Of a stretch of DNA of 64,000 nucleotides, positions 55,912 to 64,000 are shown piece by piece. The stretch spans positions 1 to 64,000 of the forward strand of contig RSEH01000234.1 of assembly GCA_006503475.1 (NCBI GenBank), read 5' to 3'. A model generated the notes under the pieces. The model had not been told where the DNA came from. It searched no databases and was given only the letters and a program-made list of their open reading frames with translations. The position numbers and the translations under genes are program-made. This DNA is from Stentor roeselii (lineage: Eukaryota > Ciliophora > Heterotrichea > Heterotrichida > Stentoridae). How positions within the stretch are numbered: the first letter of the stretch is position 1; each line of letters begins with the position of its first letter.

Positions 55912-58900
55912 GTTATTTTTGGGTTTAGACGTAGGATTGTGTATATGACCAACCCATAAACAATAGAAATAACCAAAGCAATAGTCCCCAACTCCATAAC
56001 TGCAAGACTACAAGGTTTAAACCCATCACTAGTATATCCATATTCACACAAGCACTTGCCTGAGACACAATTCCCAAACTTTCCACAATCCTTAAACGAG
56101 CAATCATCCGGGACTGAGCATTCTTTTCCAGACCATCCTTTCAAACACTGACAAGTTCCTTGAACACAGCTCTGATGAAGACCTTTGCAGTCATCACATG
56201 GCTGAGATTCACATAAATCTCCAGAAAATCCTTTTTCACAGAAACAACGACCATTGTTGCAAAGTCCGTGACCACTGCATTCTTTACCGTTTTTCATACA
56301 AAATCTGGAATTGTCGAGGATTTCAAGAATTTCACAGAATTCACCTTGCCAGTTCTCATCACAGACACAGGTGTTGTGAATGCATTGTCCATGATTATTA
56401 CAGTTTTGAGGACATTCAGACTGAATCATATTATAAATCGGCATTTCAATCACTGCTTCCTTAACCTTCTGACAAAGACACTTTCCAGCAACACAAGGAC
56501 AAGGACAATTTTCACAGACTTTCTCAGGTAAACAAGCAGGTCCAAAAAACCCATGAAAACAAAAGCACTTTCCCCTAACACACTTTCCATTAAAGTTACA
56601 GTTATCCGGGCAATCCCTATTCAAACTACAGTCATCATTTTCATATCCAGGTTCACAAAAGCATTTCCCCAAATGACAAACTCCATGAAAAGAACAATTA
56701 TTTTTGCATTCCTGACTAATCGAGCAGTCCTTGCCAAAAAACCCTTTATCACAGACACAATCCTCTCCATTCTTATCTCCATGTCCAGAGCATTCTTCAA
56801 CTTCACAAAATTTCCCAGAAGTCCTTTTCGGACATTGACATTTTCTTTCAATGCACTTTCCAAGTCCACATTCCAAATGATTCTGACAATTAAAACAATC
56901 ATCACAAACCTCGCAGTACTTTCCCGAGAATCCTTTTTCACAGTGACATGAAAAATCAGCACAAATTCCATGAATGCACTTTTCACATGTCCTGACTTCA
57001 CAAAATTGTCCTTCATATCCAGGAAAGCATTCACAGTGACTTGAAAGACATGTGCCTTGTTTGCATAAACAAGCACTACAAGCAGGTCCTGACCAAAGCG
57101 GGTAACAAGAGCATTTCCCTGAGATACATTCTCCATGATTCGAGCAAGACGATGGGCATTCACTTAAATCGCAGAATTCTCCTGAAAACCCTGGAAAACA
57201 TCGACATTTATGATTTTCACAAGTACCTTGAAGACATTTTTCACAAACTTCAGATTTAGAACAGTCACTTCCCCAGAAGCCAGGAAAACACTGACATATT
57301 TTTTTATCAGGTAGACAAAGCCCTGCCGTCACAAGCACCTCAACAACCGGGTCACTTGTATCAGGCAAGTCTTCAAGTGTCTTAAAAACCCTTACTTTTT
57401 CTCCCCTGACTTCAAAGTGAAAGTCAATAACAGTACAGTTATTCGGGCAGACTTCTTCATTACAAGAGTCTCCTGAAAACCCTTTAAAACATCTGCATTT
57501 TCCATCAACACATCTTCCATTAAGACATTTTTTACAGTCATTTTCAATTCCACAGTCCTGGCCTTCCCACCCTGGGCGACATTCACAAATTCCTTCATTG
57601 CAAATGCCCTGACCTGAACAAAGATTAGGACATGAGGCCTGACAAGCGACGCCGAAGTACCCGTCGAAACATTCGCATTTTCCTGTGAATTTTCCGTGAC
57701 CGTGGCAGTCTTCGCAGAGTTGCTCGCAGGTGGCGCCGCAGTAGCCTTGAAGACAATGACAGACTCCGTCGACTAGAGTTCCTTTTTGACTGCAGCTGAC
57801 GCCGCAGTCCTTGCAGATGCATTGGTTGTTGTTTTGGCACTCATGGCCGGAAGGACACCCTTCGGGGCAGAAATGCTCGCAGTGAGAACCACCGAATTTA
57901 CTTTGACACTTGCAAAGACCGGAGGAGTGGTCACAGGCTCCTTGATTTTTGTTGGAACCGCAGTTTGAGGAACAGTATTTTAACTCGCAGGATATGCCGA
58001 AGTACTCGGGAAGGCAGTGACATTCGTTGTTCAGGCAGGTACCTCGGTTGTGGCAGTTGTGGGAACATGAGGATGTTTGAATTAAGGATTGGGGGATGGT
58101 GTATTCGCAGTCTGGAAGCGCGAAACCGGAATCGCATATGCATTGGCCGGTTACAAACCTTCCATGAACACATTTAAATTCACAGCTTTCTCCAAAAAAC
58201 ATCGAATTACAAATACAAACAGCATTGATAAGTATTCCATTATTCGAGCAAGCAGTAGAACAAGAAACAACAAAACTTTTCTTTTCTTGTTTATTATTCT
58301 TGGAATGTCCAGGAACAACAAAAAACCGATGAACATCAGGAACAATTAAAACCTTTTCCTGCTTTGGCAAGTTAACCTTGACCTCAGTGACTAAAATCGA
58401 AGACTGTTCAACAGTTAAAAAAAATATATCTCCAAAGCATTCAGCTTCTTTATAATTACACCCAGAAGAAATCATCGGGCGCCTGTCAATCATCACAAAA
58501 GACGCTCCTTCTCTCGGTCGAGGAAGATTCCCTAAAACTTCAAATTCACTTAAAGCAGAGGTAAAAATCAGGCCTTTTTGAGTGAAAAGCACTCGAAAGA
58601 CCATCAAGTCATTCAAGTAGTTCCCTCGAGCAACGCCTCCAAAGACTAGAAAAAGTGAGTCTTGTTCATAAACCAAGCAACTATGACCCTTTCTACCAAA
58701 ACCTTCAAAACCTTTCGGAACAATCTGCTGCCATTCTTTACTCCTCAGGTCAAAGATCCAGAAGTCATTTTCCTCTTCTCCCGTCATAGACTCTCCTGCG
58801 AAAAGTATCAAAAAATGAGAAAAACGAGCCATACAAGCAGAACTTCTTGGTTTTGGCTTCTATGTAGGCTTTACTGAAGGACTTTTCAAGTCTATCACTG

Positions 58901-59249
58901 ATTTTTTTCCATCTTTTACTTGGGATAGACCTGGAAGAAGGCTTCCGTCGACTGACCTTCCGGAAAAGATGAAGAGGTCTGAAGAGTAAAGCCAGGTAAA
59001 ACCGAAGCCTGGGTCAAGGTTTGACTGTGACTTGCTCCATTGTTTTTGACTGAGTTCAAATTACGAGAGGTTGAAAGAGTTTTTGAAGATTTTGCAGTGG
59101 GTTGAATGAAGGTGGCAAGAGTTGTAGACTATTAAGTCGTCTGATGAAAGGAATCCTAAACCTTCGAAGAATTGCGGAGTCTCGAATTCTGAATCGATCT
59201 TGCAGGTCTTTAGAAGGTGGAATTGTAGCAGGATTAGTATGAGTTTCAT
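55908..59249 (-). CDS. kelch-EGF receptor-like type I membrane protein, 1103 aa
   Basis: Three exons (59065-59249, 58875-59049, 55908-58859) are joined over two 15-nt introns. A signal peptide (MKLILILLQFHLLK) comes first. Kelch-like blades occupy residues about 20-290 (WSKSQSNLDPGFGFTWLYSS, DLFIFSGRS, NDFWIFDLRSKEWQQI, SLFLVFGGVARGNYLNDLMV). About twenty EGF-like repeats of tenascin/teneurin type follow (C-HGxC...GKCxCFxGFxGxxCE). There is one C-terminal membrane helix (GTIALVISIVYGLVIYTIL) and a short tail. The design recalls attractin/MEGF8-type surface proteins: cell adhesion, mating or prey recognition are plausible but unproven. The last codons overlap the convergent 55231-55911 gene. 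Confidence 0.9.
58860..58874 (-). other. 15-nt intron 2, kelch-EGF gene
   Basis: GTAAAGCCTACATAG, phase 0, with an in-frame TAG. Removal joins the second kelch segment to the long third exon. Confidence 0.9.
59050..59064 (-). other. 15-nt intron 1, kelch-EGF gene
   Basis: GTAATTTGAACTCAG, phase 2. It creates TAA in the unspliced frame. Removal joins the signal-peptide exon to the QKQWSKSQ kelch segment. Confidence 0.9.
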
Positions 59250-59312
59250 TTGAATTTAAATAAACCGCAAAATTAAATGGATTTTTTAGGGGATTGAGTT
59301 TGAGGATTTGGA

Positions 59313-60167
59313 TTAAAATGTTAAACAACAGCAATAAGGAGATCTTTCAGCGACTTTGCCATCATATCTCTCAATCTGCTGAACTGAAAAAGTATTAACA
59401 AAAACTGAGTCTCCAGTCCCAGCAATCAAAATTTTAGTTTTTTCAAAATAAGGTAAAAAATAATCACAACTGGTATGAAACCGTTCAAAAGGTTGATATT
59501 TTCCACAACTTTTAATATCCAACGAAATCCTCGAGTCTCCATTATCAGTGACACAAATTTCAATATCTCGATAGTTTTTTTCAAAAGGTTGTTTATTCAA
59601 ATTTTCCGGTACCTGGACCTGTCTCTTATACTCAAACTTAGAACTATTGACATCAATGCACCCGAACATCAAATAAATCCCTTTCAAACTAGTATCCTTC
59701 GAAATCCTGATAACAGGTGAAGTAGTTAAAACATTTCCATTATTCCTAGAAATGATAAAAATACTACTGTCCCCAATAAGTCTAACCTGCAACCTGCACT
59801 CAAAAGCGATGCTCTTAAGTCTCAAATCAACTAAAGGCCTGATGATGCGATTTCTCAAAAATATTCCTTTTTTCGAAATCCTGTCAGTTAAAGGTTTCCA
59901 GTCTGAAACGACTCTGCATGAAAAGTCGTATTCGCCGTTCATGAAAAAGTCAGCATTTTCCCATTTTTCAAGTGAATCAAGAGAAAAATTGTGAATCATG
60001 AGAAATTTTCCTAAAAACTTTTCTTCTTTTTTCCGCCAGGCTTCGAAGTTTTCGTCTTGATATAAAAGGAAACTTTGTCTTTTTTCATGTGAAAGTTTGT
60101 ATTGAACCGCTGGAATTGAACTTTCAAGAGAAGCTGATGGAAAAGCTAATGAATTAGAAGTTGACAT
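59313..60167 (-). CDS. unknown protein with C-terminal Cys cluster and CaaX-like end, 284 aa
   Basis: I do not recognise this protein. It has beta-rich segments (IAFECRLQVRLIGDSSIFII, YLMFGCIDVNSSKFEY, DIEICVTDNGDSRISLDI) like a jelly-roll or lectin-type sandwich, without a signal peptide. The last residues are SPYCCCLTF. CLTF has CaaX form (prenyl-Cys at -4, Phe last, which favours geranylgeranylation), and the two Cys before it could be palmitoylated. I infer attachment to the cytoplasmic side of a membrane. The start is MSTSNSLAFPS, and the gene lies 63 bp upstream of the EGF gene on the same strand. Confidence 0.65.
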   Translation of the reverse strand: MSTSNSLAFPSASLESSIPAVQYKLSHEKRQSFLLYQDENFEAWRKKEEKFLGKFLMIHNFSLDSLEKWENADFFMNGEYDFSCRVVSDWKPLTDRISKKGIFLRNRIIRPLVDLRLKSIAFECRLQVRLIGDSSIFIISRNNGNVLTTSPVIRISKDTSLKGIYLMFGCIDVNSSKFEYKRQVQVPENLNKQPFEKNYRDIEICVTDNGDSRISLDIKSCGKYQPFERFHTSCDYFLPYFEKTKILIAGTGDSVFVNTFSVQQIERYDGKVAERSPYCCCLTF

Positions 60168-60796
60168 TTTCTAAATGAGGTTTTTGAGGGAAAGTCTTTT
60201 AGTGAAGTCTGAAGATGGTTATTGTGGAAAAGTGGTGAATAAAGGGTTTGAGTTTTCTATGAATAATGTCTATAATCACACTGAGTCAGAGGATAAATGA
60301 CCTGAAAATTTTAAATTATAGATAAGTATGATAATCGTAGATTATTTTAAAAAATTGATAAATCTATGGAAAAAATTAGGTTTATTCAGGCTCTTCATGA
60401 GTTTTAACTTCACTGTTATAGTTTTTGTATAAATTCTGGATTTAATATGATATTTTTTAATTCTTTTAGAATGATTTGAACTTTTAAAGTTTATATAATG
60501 CGACATATTCAAGCAAAACAAATCTGAACCAAATGCGCTCTCTTTAATAAAATAAATCACCTGATAAAAACTGAAAAAATCTCATTCATAAAGACTAAAC
60601 ATAAACAACATTCATCCTATACTCAAATATTATGAATTTCCATTCTTTAAACAAAAAAGTCCTAAACAATAATCAAATAAAGTTCAAACCCATTATTATT
60701 TTTTTTCTAAACCCAAAAGTTTATTCTCTAAATCTTTTAACCCTAAAAGCTTTCCTGTAAAAAATACTCACCCAAATTTTCACATCCATAGAAAGA
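60168..60796. other. 629-bp spacer, largest gap in the dense part
   Basis: The stretch is AT-rich with one minus-strand frame (60342-60560, 72 codons, Lys/Ile/Phe-rich, no domain), which I do not support as a gene. No repeat or RNA gene is recognised. Confidence 0.45.
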
Positions 60797-61288
60797 TTAA
60801 TGTTTAAACGAGTATTTATCAAGTGACATAACTCTCGCCCCTGTATGAACCAATCTTCTAAACGGCTCAGGTGAAAAAGACTGCTTCGAAGAGACTCCAG
60901 TGATAGGATTGTTATTTATGACTTTCGGTCGAAGCTTTGTATAAACTGGTTGTTGAAATGCAGGATGGGACAAAAGACTTAACATGTCGTTGTGAAGGGG
61001 ATCGTTCAAGGCTACCTTCACAGGAGAACGCATTTTCTTTGTTGCTTCTAAAATTAAAGAGTTTCTTGAGTAGTCCTTTGATTTCACTGAAGATGGAATT
61101 GGTGTTGTGATGGTTGGACTTGATACTCGATATGAATTTGATACCTCGGAATTACTTCCTCCGAGGATGAAAGCTGGAGAACCTTCATTTTTGTGTAAAC
61201 GGAAACGTTTCACACCTCCTCTGAACCTGCCTGGCTCTTCTTCTAGCTGTGGCAAGACAGCTTTAAAATCAATAAGCCTGTCAGTCAT
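60797..61288 (-). CDS. small disordered protein, 163 aa, unknown
   Basis: It is rich in Ser, Pro, Arg and Asn with short repeated motifs (SPTITTPIPSSVKSKDYSRN, SPVKVALNDPLHNDML, SFSPEPFRRLVHTGARVMSL). There is no signal peptide, membrane segment or known domain. The start has a TATAAATGA context, as in many genes here, which supports it as real. It is divergent from the NHE-like gene, 101 bp apart. It may be a cytoskeletal or ciliary adaptor, by composition only. Confidence 0.55.
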   Translation of the reverse strand: MTDRLIDFKAVLPQLEEEPGRFRGGVKRFRLHKNEGSPAFILGGSNSEVSNSYRVSSPTITTPIPSSVKSKDYSRNSLILEATKKMRSPVKVALNDPLHNDMLSLLSHPAFQQPVYTKLRPKVINNNPITGVSSKQSFSPEPFRRLVHTGARVMSLDKYSFKH

Positions 61289-61389
61289 TTATACGAATAA
61301 GTAACATCATAAGTTTTTAAGTTTGGAGAAAACCAAAGATTATTATCATAAATCCTAAATTATCTCTGATTATTCATGTGTAAATAAAA

Positions 61390-62799
61390 ATGATTTCTTC
61401 TTTAGAGCTGGCACTTATTCTACTTGGTGTGTCAGGGTCTTTGGTTCTTGGACAACTCTCCCGAGATTTTAACTGTCGTATCTTTCAAGAAAAGATCTTT
61501 GGGTTACTTTTAGGTTTAACCATAGGAATAATTCAAAGAATCTTCGACACATCATTCCTCTCCTGGTTCCCAGAAGTTCTTCCAGTTCTATTAACTCTCT
61601 CCATCCTCGAAAAAGTCCACACAATGCCAAGAGTAATCTTTATCCAGGCGTTAGTTTTCAATCGTCTCGGGAGTATAATCCTAATGACAACAATCGGTGG
61701 TTCATTAGCTACATGCCTTGGAACCTTACTCCTTTCATTGATCCTTTCAAACCTGAACCACAATAGTGAAATCTCATCAATAATCCAGTTAATCTGCACA
61801 TTTCTCGTGCCAGGTTCATCTTTAGGTATAGAAAAAGATTCAGAGTACCATCTATTCATGAATTCTCATTTATTTTCTCTCCTTTTCACCTACCCTCTGC
61901 ATGCCTCTATCCAATTCGGGTACTTTCTTTATTTTGAACTGTGGGCAGTGGGACTAGTCATCGGAATAGTCGTCGGAATCATCGGGTCTCTGCTTATCAG
62001 AGCCTTTAAACTCTCCAAATCTTGGACTCCTTTCGAAGTCCTCACCCCAGGCCTCTTGTCAGTAGTTTCTGCACTTGCAAGTCAGTCAATTGGAGGAAGT
62101 CCTGTTGTTTCAATGATTGTTTCTTGTTTACTCCTCGTCAAATATGGACTCGTTTCTGACGGGTCACTTGTCAGCAGGTCAACTTTTTATCAAACTACTT
62201 CTTTAGTGGCTGAGGTCCTTGTTCAGATCTGGATCGGTCTCAATTTGGTTCAAGTTAATCTGGACTACCAAGTGGCTTCTCTGCTTGTTTTTATGGTGAT
62301 TGTGCTGATTTTCTCGTATTTGCTCGCGCTAGCGCTCGCTTATTTATGTAAAGTGAAAAGTGTGAAGGTTGTTGATTGCATTTCTTTTACTTTTGGAGGA
62401 TTTCGAGGGACTTCGAATGCATTTTTGATTCAAGTATTGCCGAAAGAGTTGAAAGACGTTGCTTTTCTTGGATGTGTTGTTTACAGTGTTCTGGGAACTG
62501 GCCTTAGCTACTTCTTGACAAGTGGTAAAGAAGAGTCAAGTTATTTGATATCAAGTAACCCCTGCTCAAAGGTAAAGATGATAGTTCAGAACTTTGAAGA
62601 AACTTATCTAATCCCGATATTTTTAAAGGAAACCGTCGAAAAATCGATTTTAAGTCCAAAGTTCAATGAAAACTCTCAAAGATTCGACGCTGGAATCCAA
62701 ATGAGACCTGAAATCCGAGATGAAACATCAAGAGAACTACAAGCTTTAAACCTAAACATCACAGAATCTGAAGTACAGGGGCCTTTACAATTAAAGTAA
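61390..62799 (+). CDS. divergent CPA/NHE-family membrane protein, 469 aa
   Basis: Ten to twelve membrane segments cover residues 1-380, followed by a cytoplasmic tail. The family layout of Na+/H+ exchangers is visible: LPVLLTLSILEKVHTMPRV, then NRLGSIILMTTIGGSLATCL, and FGGFRGTSNAFLIQVLPKEL, which matches the WGGLRGAV motif with its Arg. The ion-binding motifs are changed. The TDPV position reads LVPGSS and the ESLLNDG position reads DSEYHLFMNSH, so the essential acidic residues are absent. I infer a non-transporting or differently acting homologue. It is not split by an intron and is convergent with the EF-hand gene at 29 bp. Confidence 0.75.
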   Translation: MISSLELALILLGVSGSLVLGQLSRDFNCRIFQEKIFGLLLGLTIGIIQRIFDTSFLSWFPEVLPVLLTLSILEKVHTMPRVIFIQALVFNRLGSIILMTTIGGSLATCLGTLLLSLILSNLNHNSEISSIIQLICTFLVPGSSLGIEKDSEYHLFMNSHLFSLLFTYPLHASIQFGYFLYFELWAVGLVIGIVVGIIGSLLIRAFKLSKSWTPFEVLTPGLLSVVSALASQSIGGSPVVSMIVSCLLLVKYGLVSDGSLVSRSTFYQTTSLVAEVLVQIWIGLNLVQVNLDYQVASLLVFMVIVLIFSYLLALALAYLCKVKSVKVVDCISFTFGGFRGTSNAFLIQVLPKELKDVAFLGCVVYSVLGTGLSYFLTSGKEESSYLISSNPCSKVKMIVQNFEETYLIPIFLKETVEKSILSPKFNENSQRFDAGIQMRPEIRDETSRELQALNLNITESEVQGPLQLK

Positions 62800-62828
62800 C
62801 AGTATTTGGCTAGATTTTTATTTAAATT

Positions 62829-63362
62829 CTATTTTCTTCTCTTCCCAATCATCAGAGCTTTAAACTCTTCAGCAGAGATGAAACCTTTTCCAGAAGCGAT
62901 TTTTTCTATTGACTCAGAAATTTGATCTTCATTGATTTTCTCTCCGAGTTCTCTGCAGAGCTTCTTCAAACATTCTTCATCGATTTTTCCTTCATTGCTG
63001 ATTAATTCAAATAGCTTCTCGCAGCCTTCTATTGTCTTCGCGTTGCCTCGAGCGGCGTCGACATGTTGGACAAATTCGTAAAAGTTAATTTCGTCGAGAT
63101 TCGAAAGGCCTTTTAAGATCTTTTCTCCGACTTCGCAGTCTGCTTTTAAAAGATTGAGAATGTTTGAAAGGTCGTCTTTGTTTATCACGCCTGAACCTTG
63201 AATGTCCATTATGTCGAAAGCTTCTTTCATTAGAGTTATGTCAGAGTTGTTCATGTCGAGGTCGTCGGTTAGGCTTCGCTTGTCTGGAGTTCTTCCACGA
63301 GAGTTTCCTCGAGCTTTGCCTTTGAATTGGGATTGGGAAAAGTACAGGGGTTTTCTTGACAT
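62829..63362 (-). CDS. EF-hand (centrin/calmodulin-like) protein, 177 aa
   Basis: A basic N-terminal tail (RGNSRGRTPDKRS) precedes an EF-hand region. The first loop, DIQGSGVINKDD, is close to canonical but ends in Asp rather than Glu. The later three hands (ILKGLSNLDEINFYEF, LISNEGKIDEECL, IASGKGFISAEEF) lack most Ca-binding side chains. The helical pattern MKEAFDIMDIQGSG is typical of centrins. Stentor has many centrin-like proteins in its contractile myonemes, and this may be one, with weak Ca binding. Divergent from the partial gene at 63465. Confidence 0.8.
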   Translation of the reverse strand: MSRKPLYFSQSQFKGKARGNSRGRTPDKRSLTDDLDMNNSDITLMKEAFDIMDIQGSGVINKDDLSNILNLLKADCEVGEKILKGLSNLDEINFYEFVQHVDAARGNAKTIEGCEKLFELISNEGKIDEECLKKLCRELGEKINEDQISESIEKIASGKGFISAEEFKALMIGKRRK

Positions 63363-63464
63363 TTATGGGAAACTGGATTCGAGGAAGGTTATTTGGGTTC
63401 GAGGGGTTTTGATGGGTTGGATTGGGTTGAGTTGAGTTGGGAGGTTTTTGAGGGTTCCATTATT

Positions 63465-64000
63465 ATGTTATCTAAAAAGTCCAAAAACAGCTTAGAAAGC
63501 TCTCGAAGTCTCGCAGAACTCCGAGGAATTTTCAGCTTCACAGAGTTAAAATCCGATAAACGTCTTCCAAAAGTCCATCACGGTATACTCCGAGGTTACA
63601 CAAGTCGAAACAACACGACATCCGAGGAGTTCCTCAAAAGTAACATTTAAAAAGGGAACCTTTCACCAAAAGAAATATCAAAAACAACAAAAGACTTATT
63701 TTTAAGAATCGAAGAAAAAACCCGTCTGTACTTCTCATTCAGTGATTTTCATTCAAACCCTCGAAGTCAAGAAAAAAAGTCCTTCATTAGTAAGGACATC
63801 GAGTCTTTCCGTGATTCAGTCCTGGGCCAAAAGACGATCTTCAACAAAGTCCACAACGATTTAAGAAAAAAACGTGAAGTCCTTGCTTGTCTCATCAACA
63901 AACTAGAAGAACTTTCCATTCAAGAGTCATTCAAACCTGACTCAGTCATTCTAAATGAAAAGACTTCAGAATGTGAGGAACTTGAATCAGGCCTGATTAA
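63465..64000 (+). CDS. partial coiled-coil protein running off the right edge
   Basis: Exon 1 is 63465-63639 and exon 2 starts at 63655, after a 15-nt intron, and remains open to the window end. This gives about 174 residues so far. The N-terminus is Ser/Lys-rich (MLSKKSKNSLESSRSLAELR). Exon 2 gives NLSPKEISKTTKDLFLRIEE, then KTIFNKVHNDLRKKREVLAC and LINKLEELSIQESF, a helical, coiled-coil-like sequence. No family is recognised. Axonemal or basal-body coiled-coil proteins look like this, but this is a guess. The 102-bp spacer to the EF-hand gene is rich in G and T. Confidence 0.75.
63640..63654 (+). other. 15-nt intron, right-edge gene
   Basis: GTAACATTTAAAAAG, phase 1. It makes TAA in the unspliced frame. 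Removal opens a continuous frame to the end of the window. Confidence 0.85.

Noticed and set aside
60342-60560. Minus-strand ORF of 72 codons in the largest spacer of the dense part
   Set aside because: Lys/Ile/Phe-rich background composition, no domain and no typical start context.

Overview
This looks like macronuclear DNA of a heterotrich ciliate, most likely Stentor or a close relative. Several genes are split by introns of exactly 15 nt with GT...AG ends (seven found). TAA, TAG and TGA all end reading frames, and long genes read through with no reassigned stop codon. The genes are typical of ciliates: WD40 proteins, MORN and coiled-coil axonemal proteins, a cyclic-nucleotide-dependent kinase, NEK and STE-type kinases, Cys-rich and EGF-repeat surface proteins. 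The species is inferred, not proven.

The window has two compartments. Positions 1 to about 18,200 are AT-rich and gene-poor. They hold an intact WD40 protein (1769-3724), a decayed WD40 gene (7220-8260), an unidentified relic (about 5371-6270), a very divergent WD40-like gene split by a -1 shift (11370-14857) and a membrane RING/IBR protein (15684-16568). The rest shows no supportable gene, apart from a small structured GC island near 9607-9691 and a two-copy tandem repeat near 10315.

From 18,210 to the right edge the DNA is packed with genes on both strands, often 5-60 bp apart. In order: a 14-repeat WD40/TRP-like channel; GH1 beta-glucosidase; TBC1D22-like protein; HSF; an unknown; a duplicated Cys-rich, probably GPI-anchored protein; a USP53/54-like pseudo-hydrolase with a zinc finger; a thioredoxin-like protein; and a NAD(P) transhydrogenase in beta-alpha order. 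Then comes a tight same-strand array: PKG-like kinase, a Lys/Glu-rich protein, a MORN3 homologue and an ODAD3/CCDC151 homologue. The right end holds a STE-type kinase, LRR protein, tetraspan protein, PP2C, dual-specificity phosphatase, coiled-coil protein, NEK kinase, NUS1 homologue, degenerate GTPase, kelch-EGF receptor-like protein, a CaaX-ending protein, a CPA/NHE-like protein, an EF-hand protein and a gene running off the edge.

Shared themes are cilium building (MORN3, ODAD3, NEK), signalling by possibly acylated proteins (three N-termini with Met-Gly plus an early Cys), and several enzyme-family members lacking catalytic residues (TBC, USP, NHE, GTPase, perhaps the PKG and RBR). Structural oddities are the very short intergenic spaces, a TATAAATGG-like start context and blocks of opposite keto/amino composition inside single genes.
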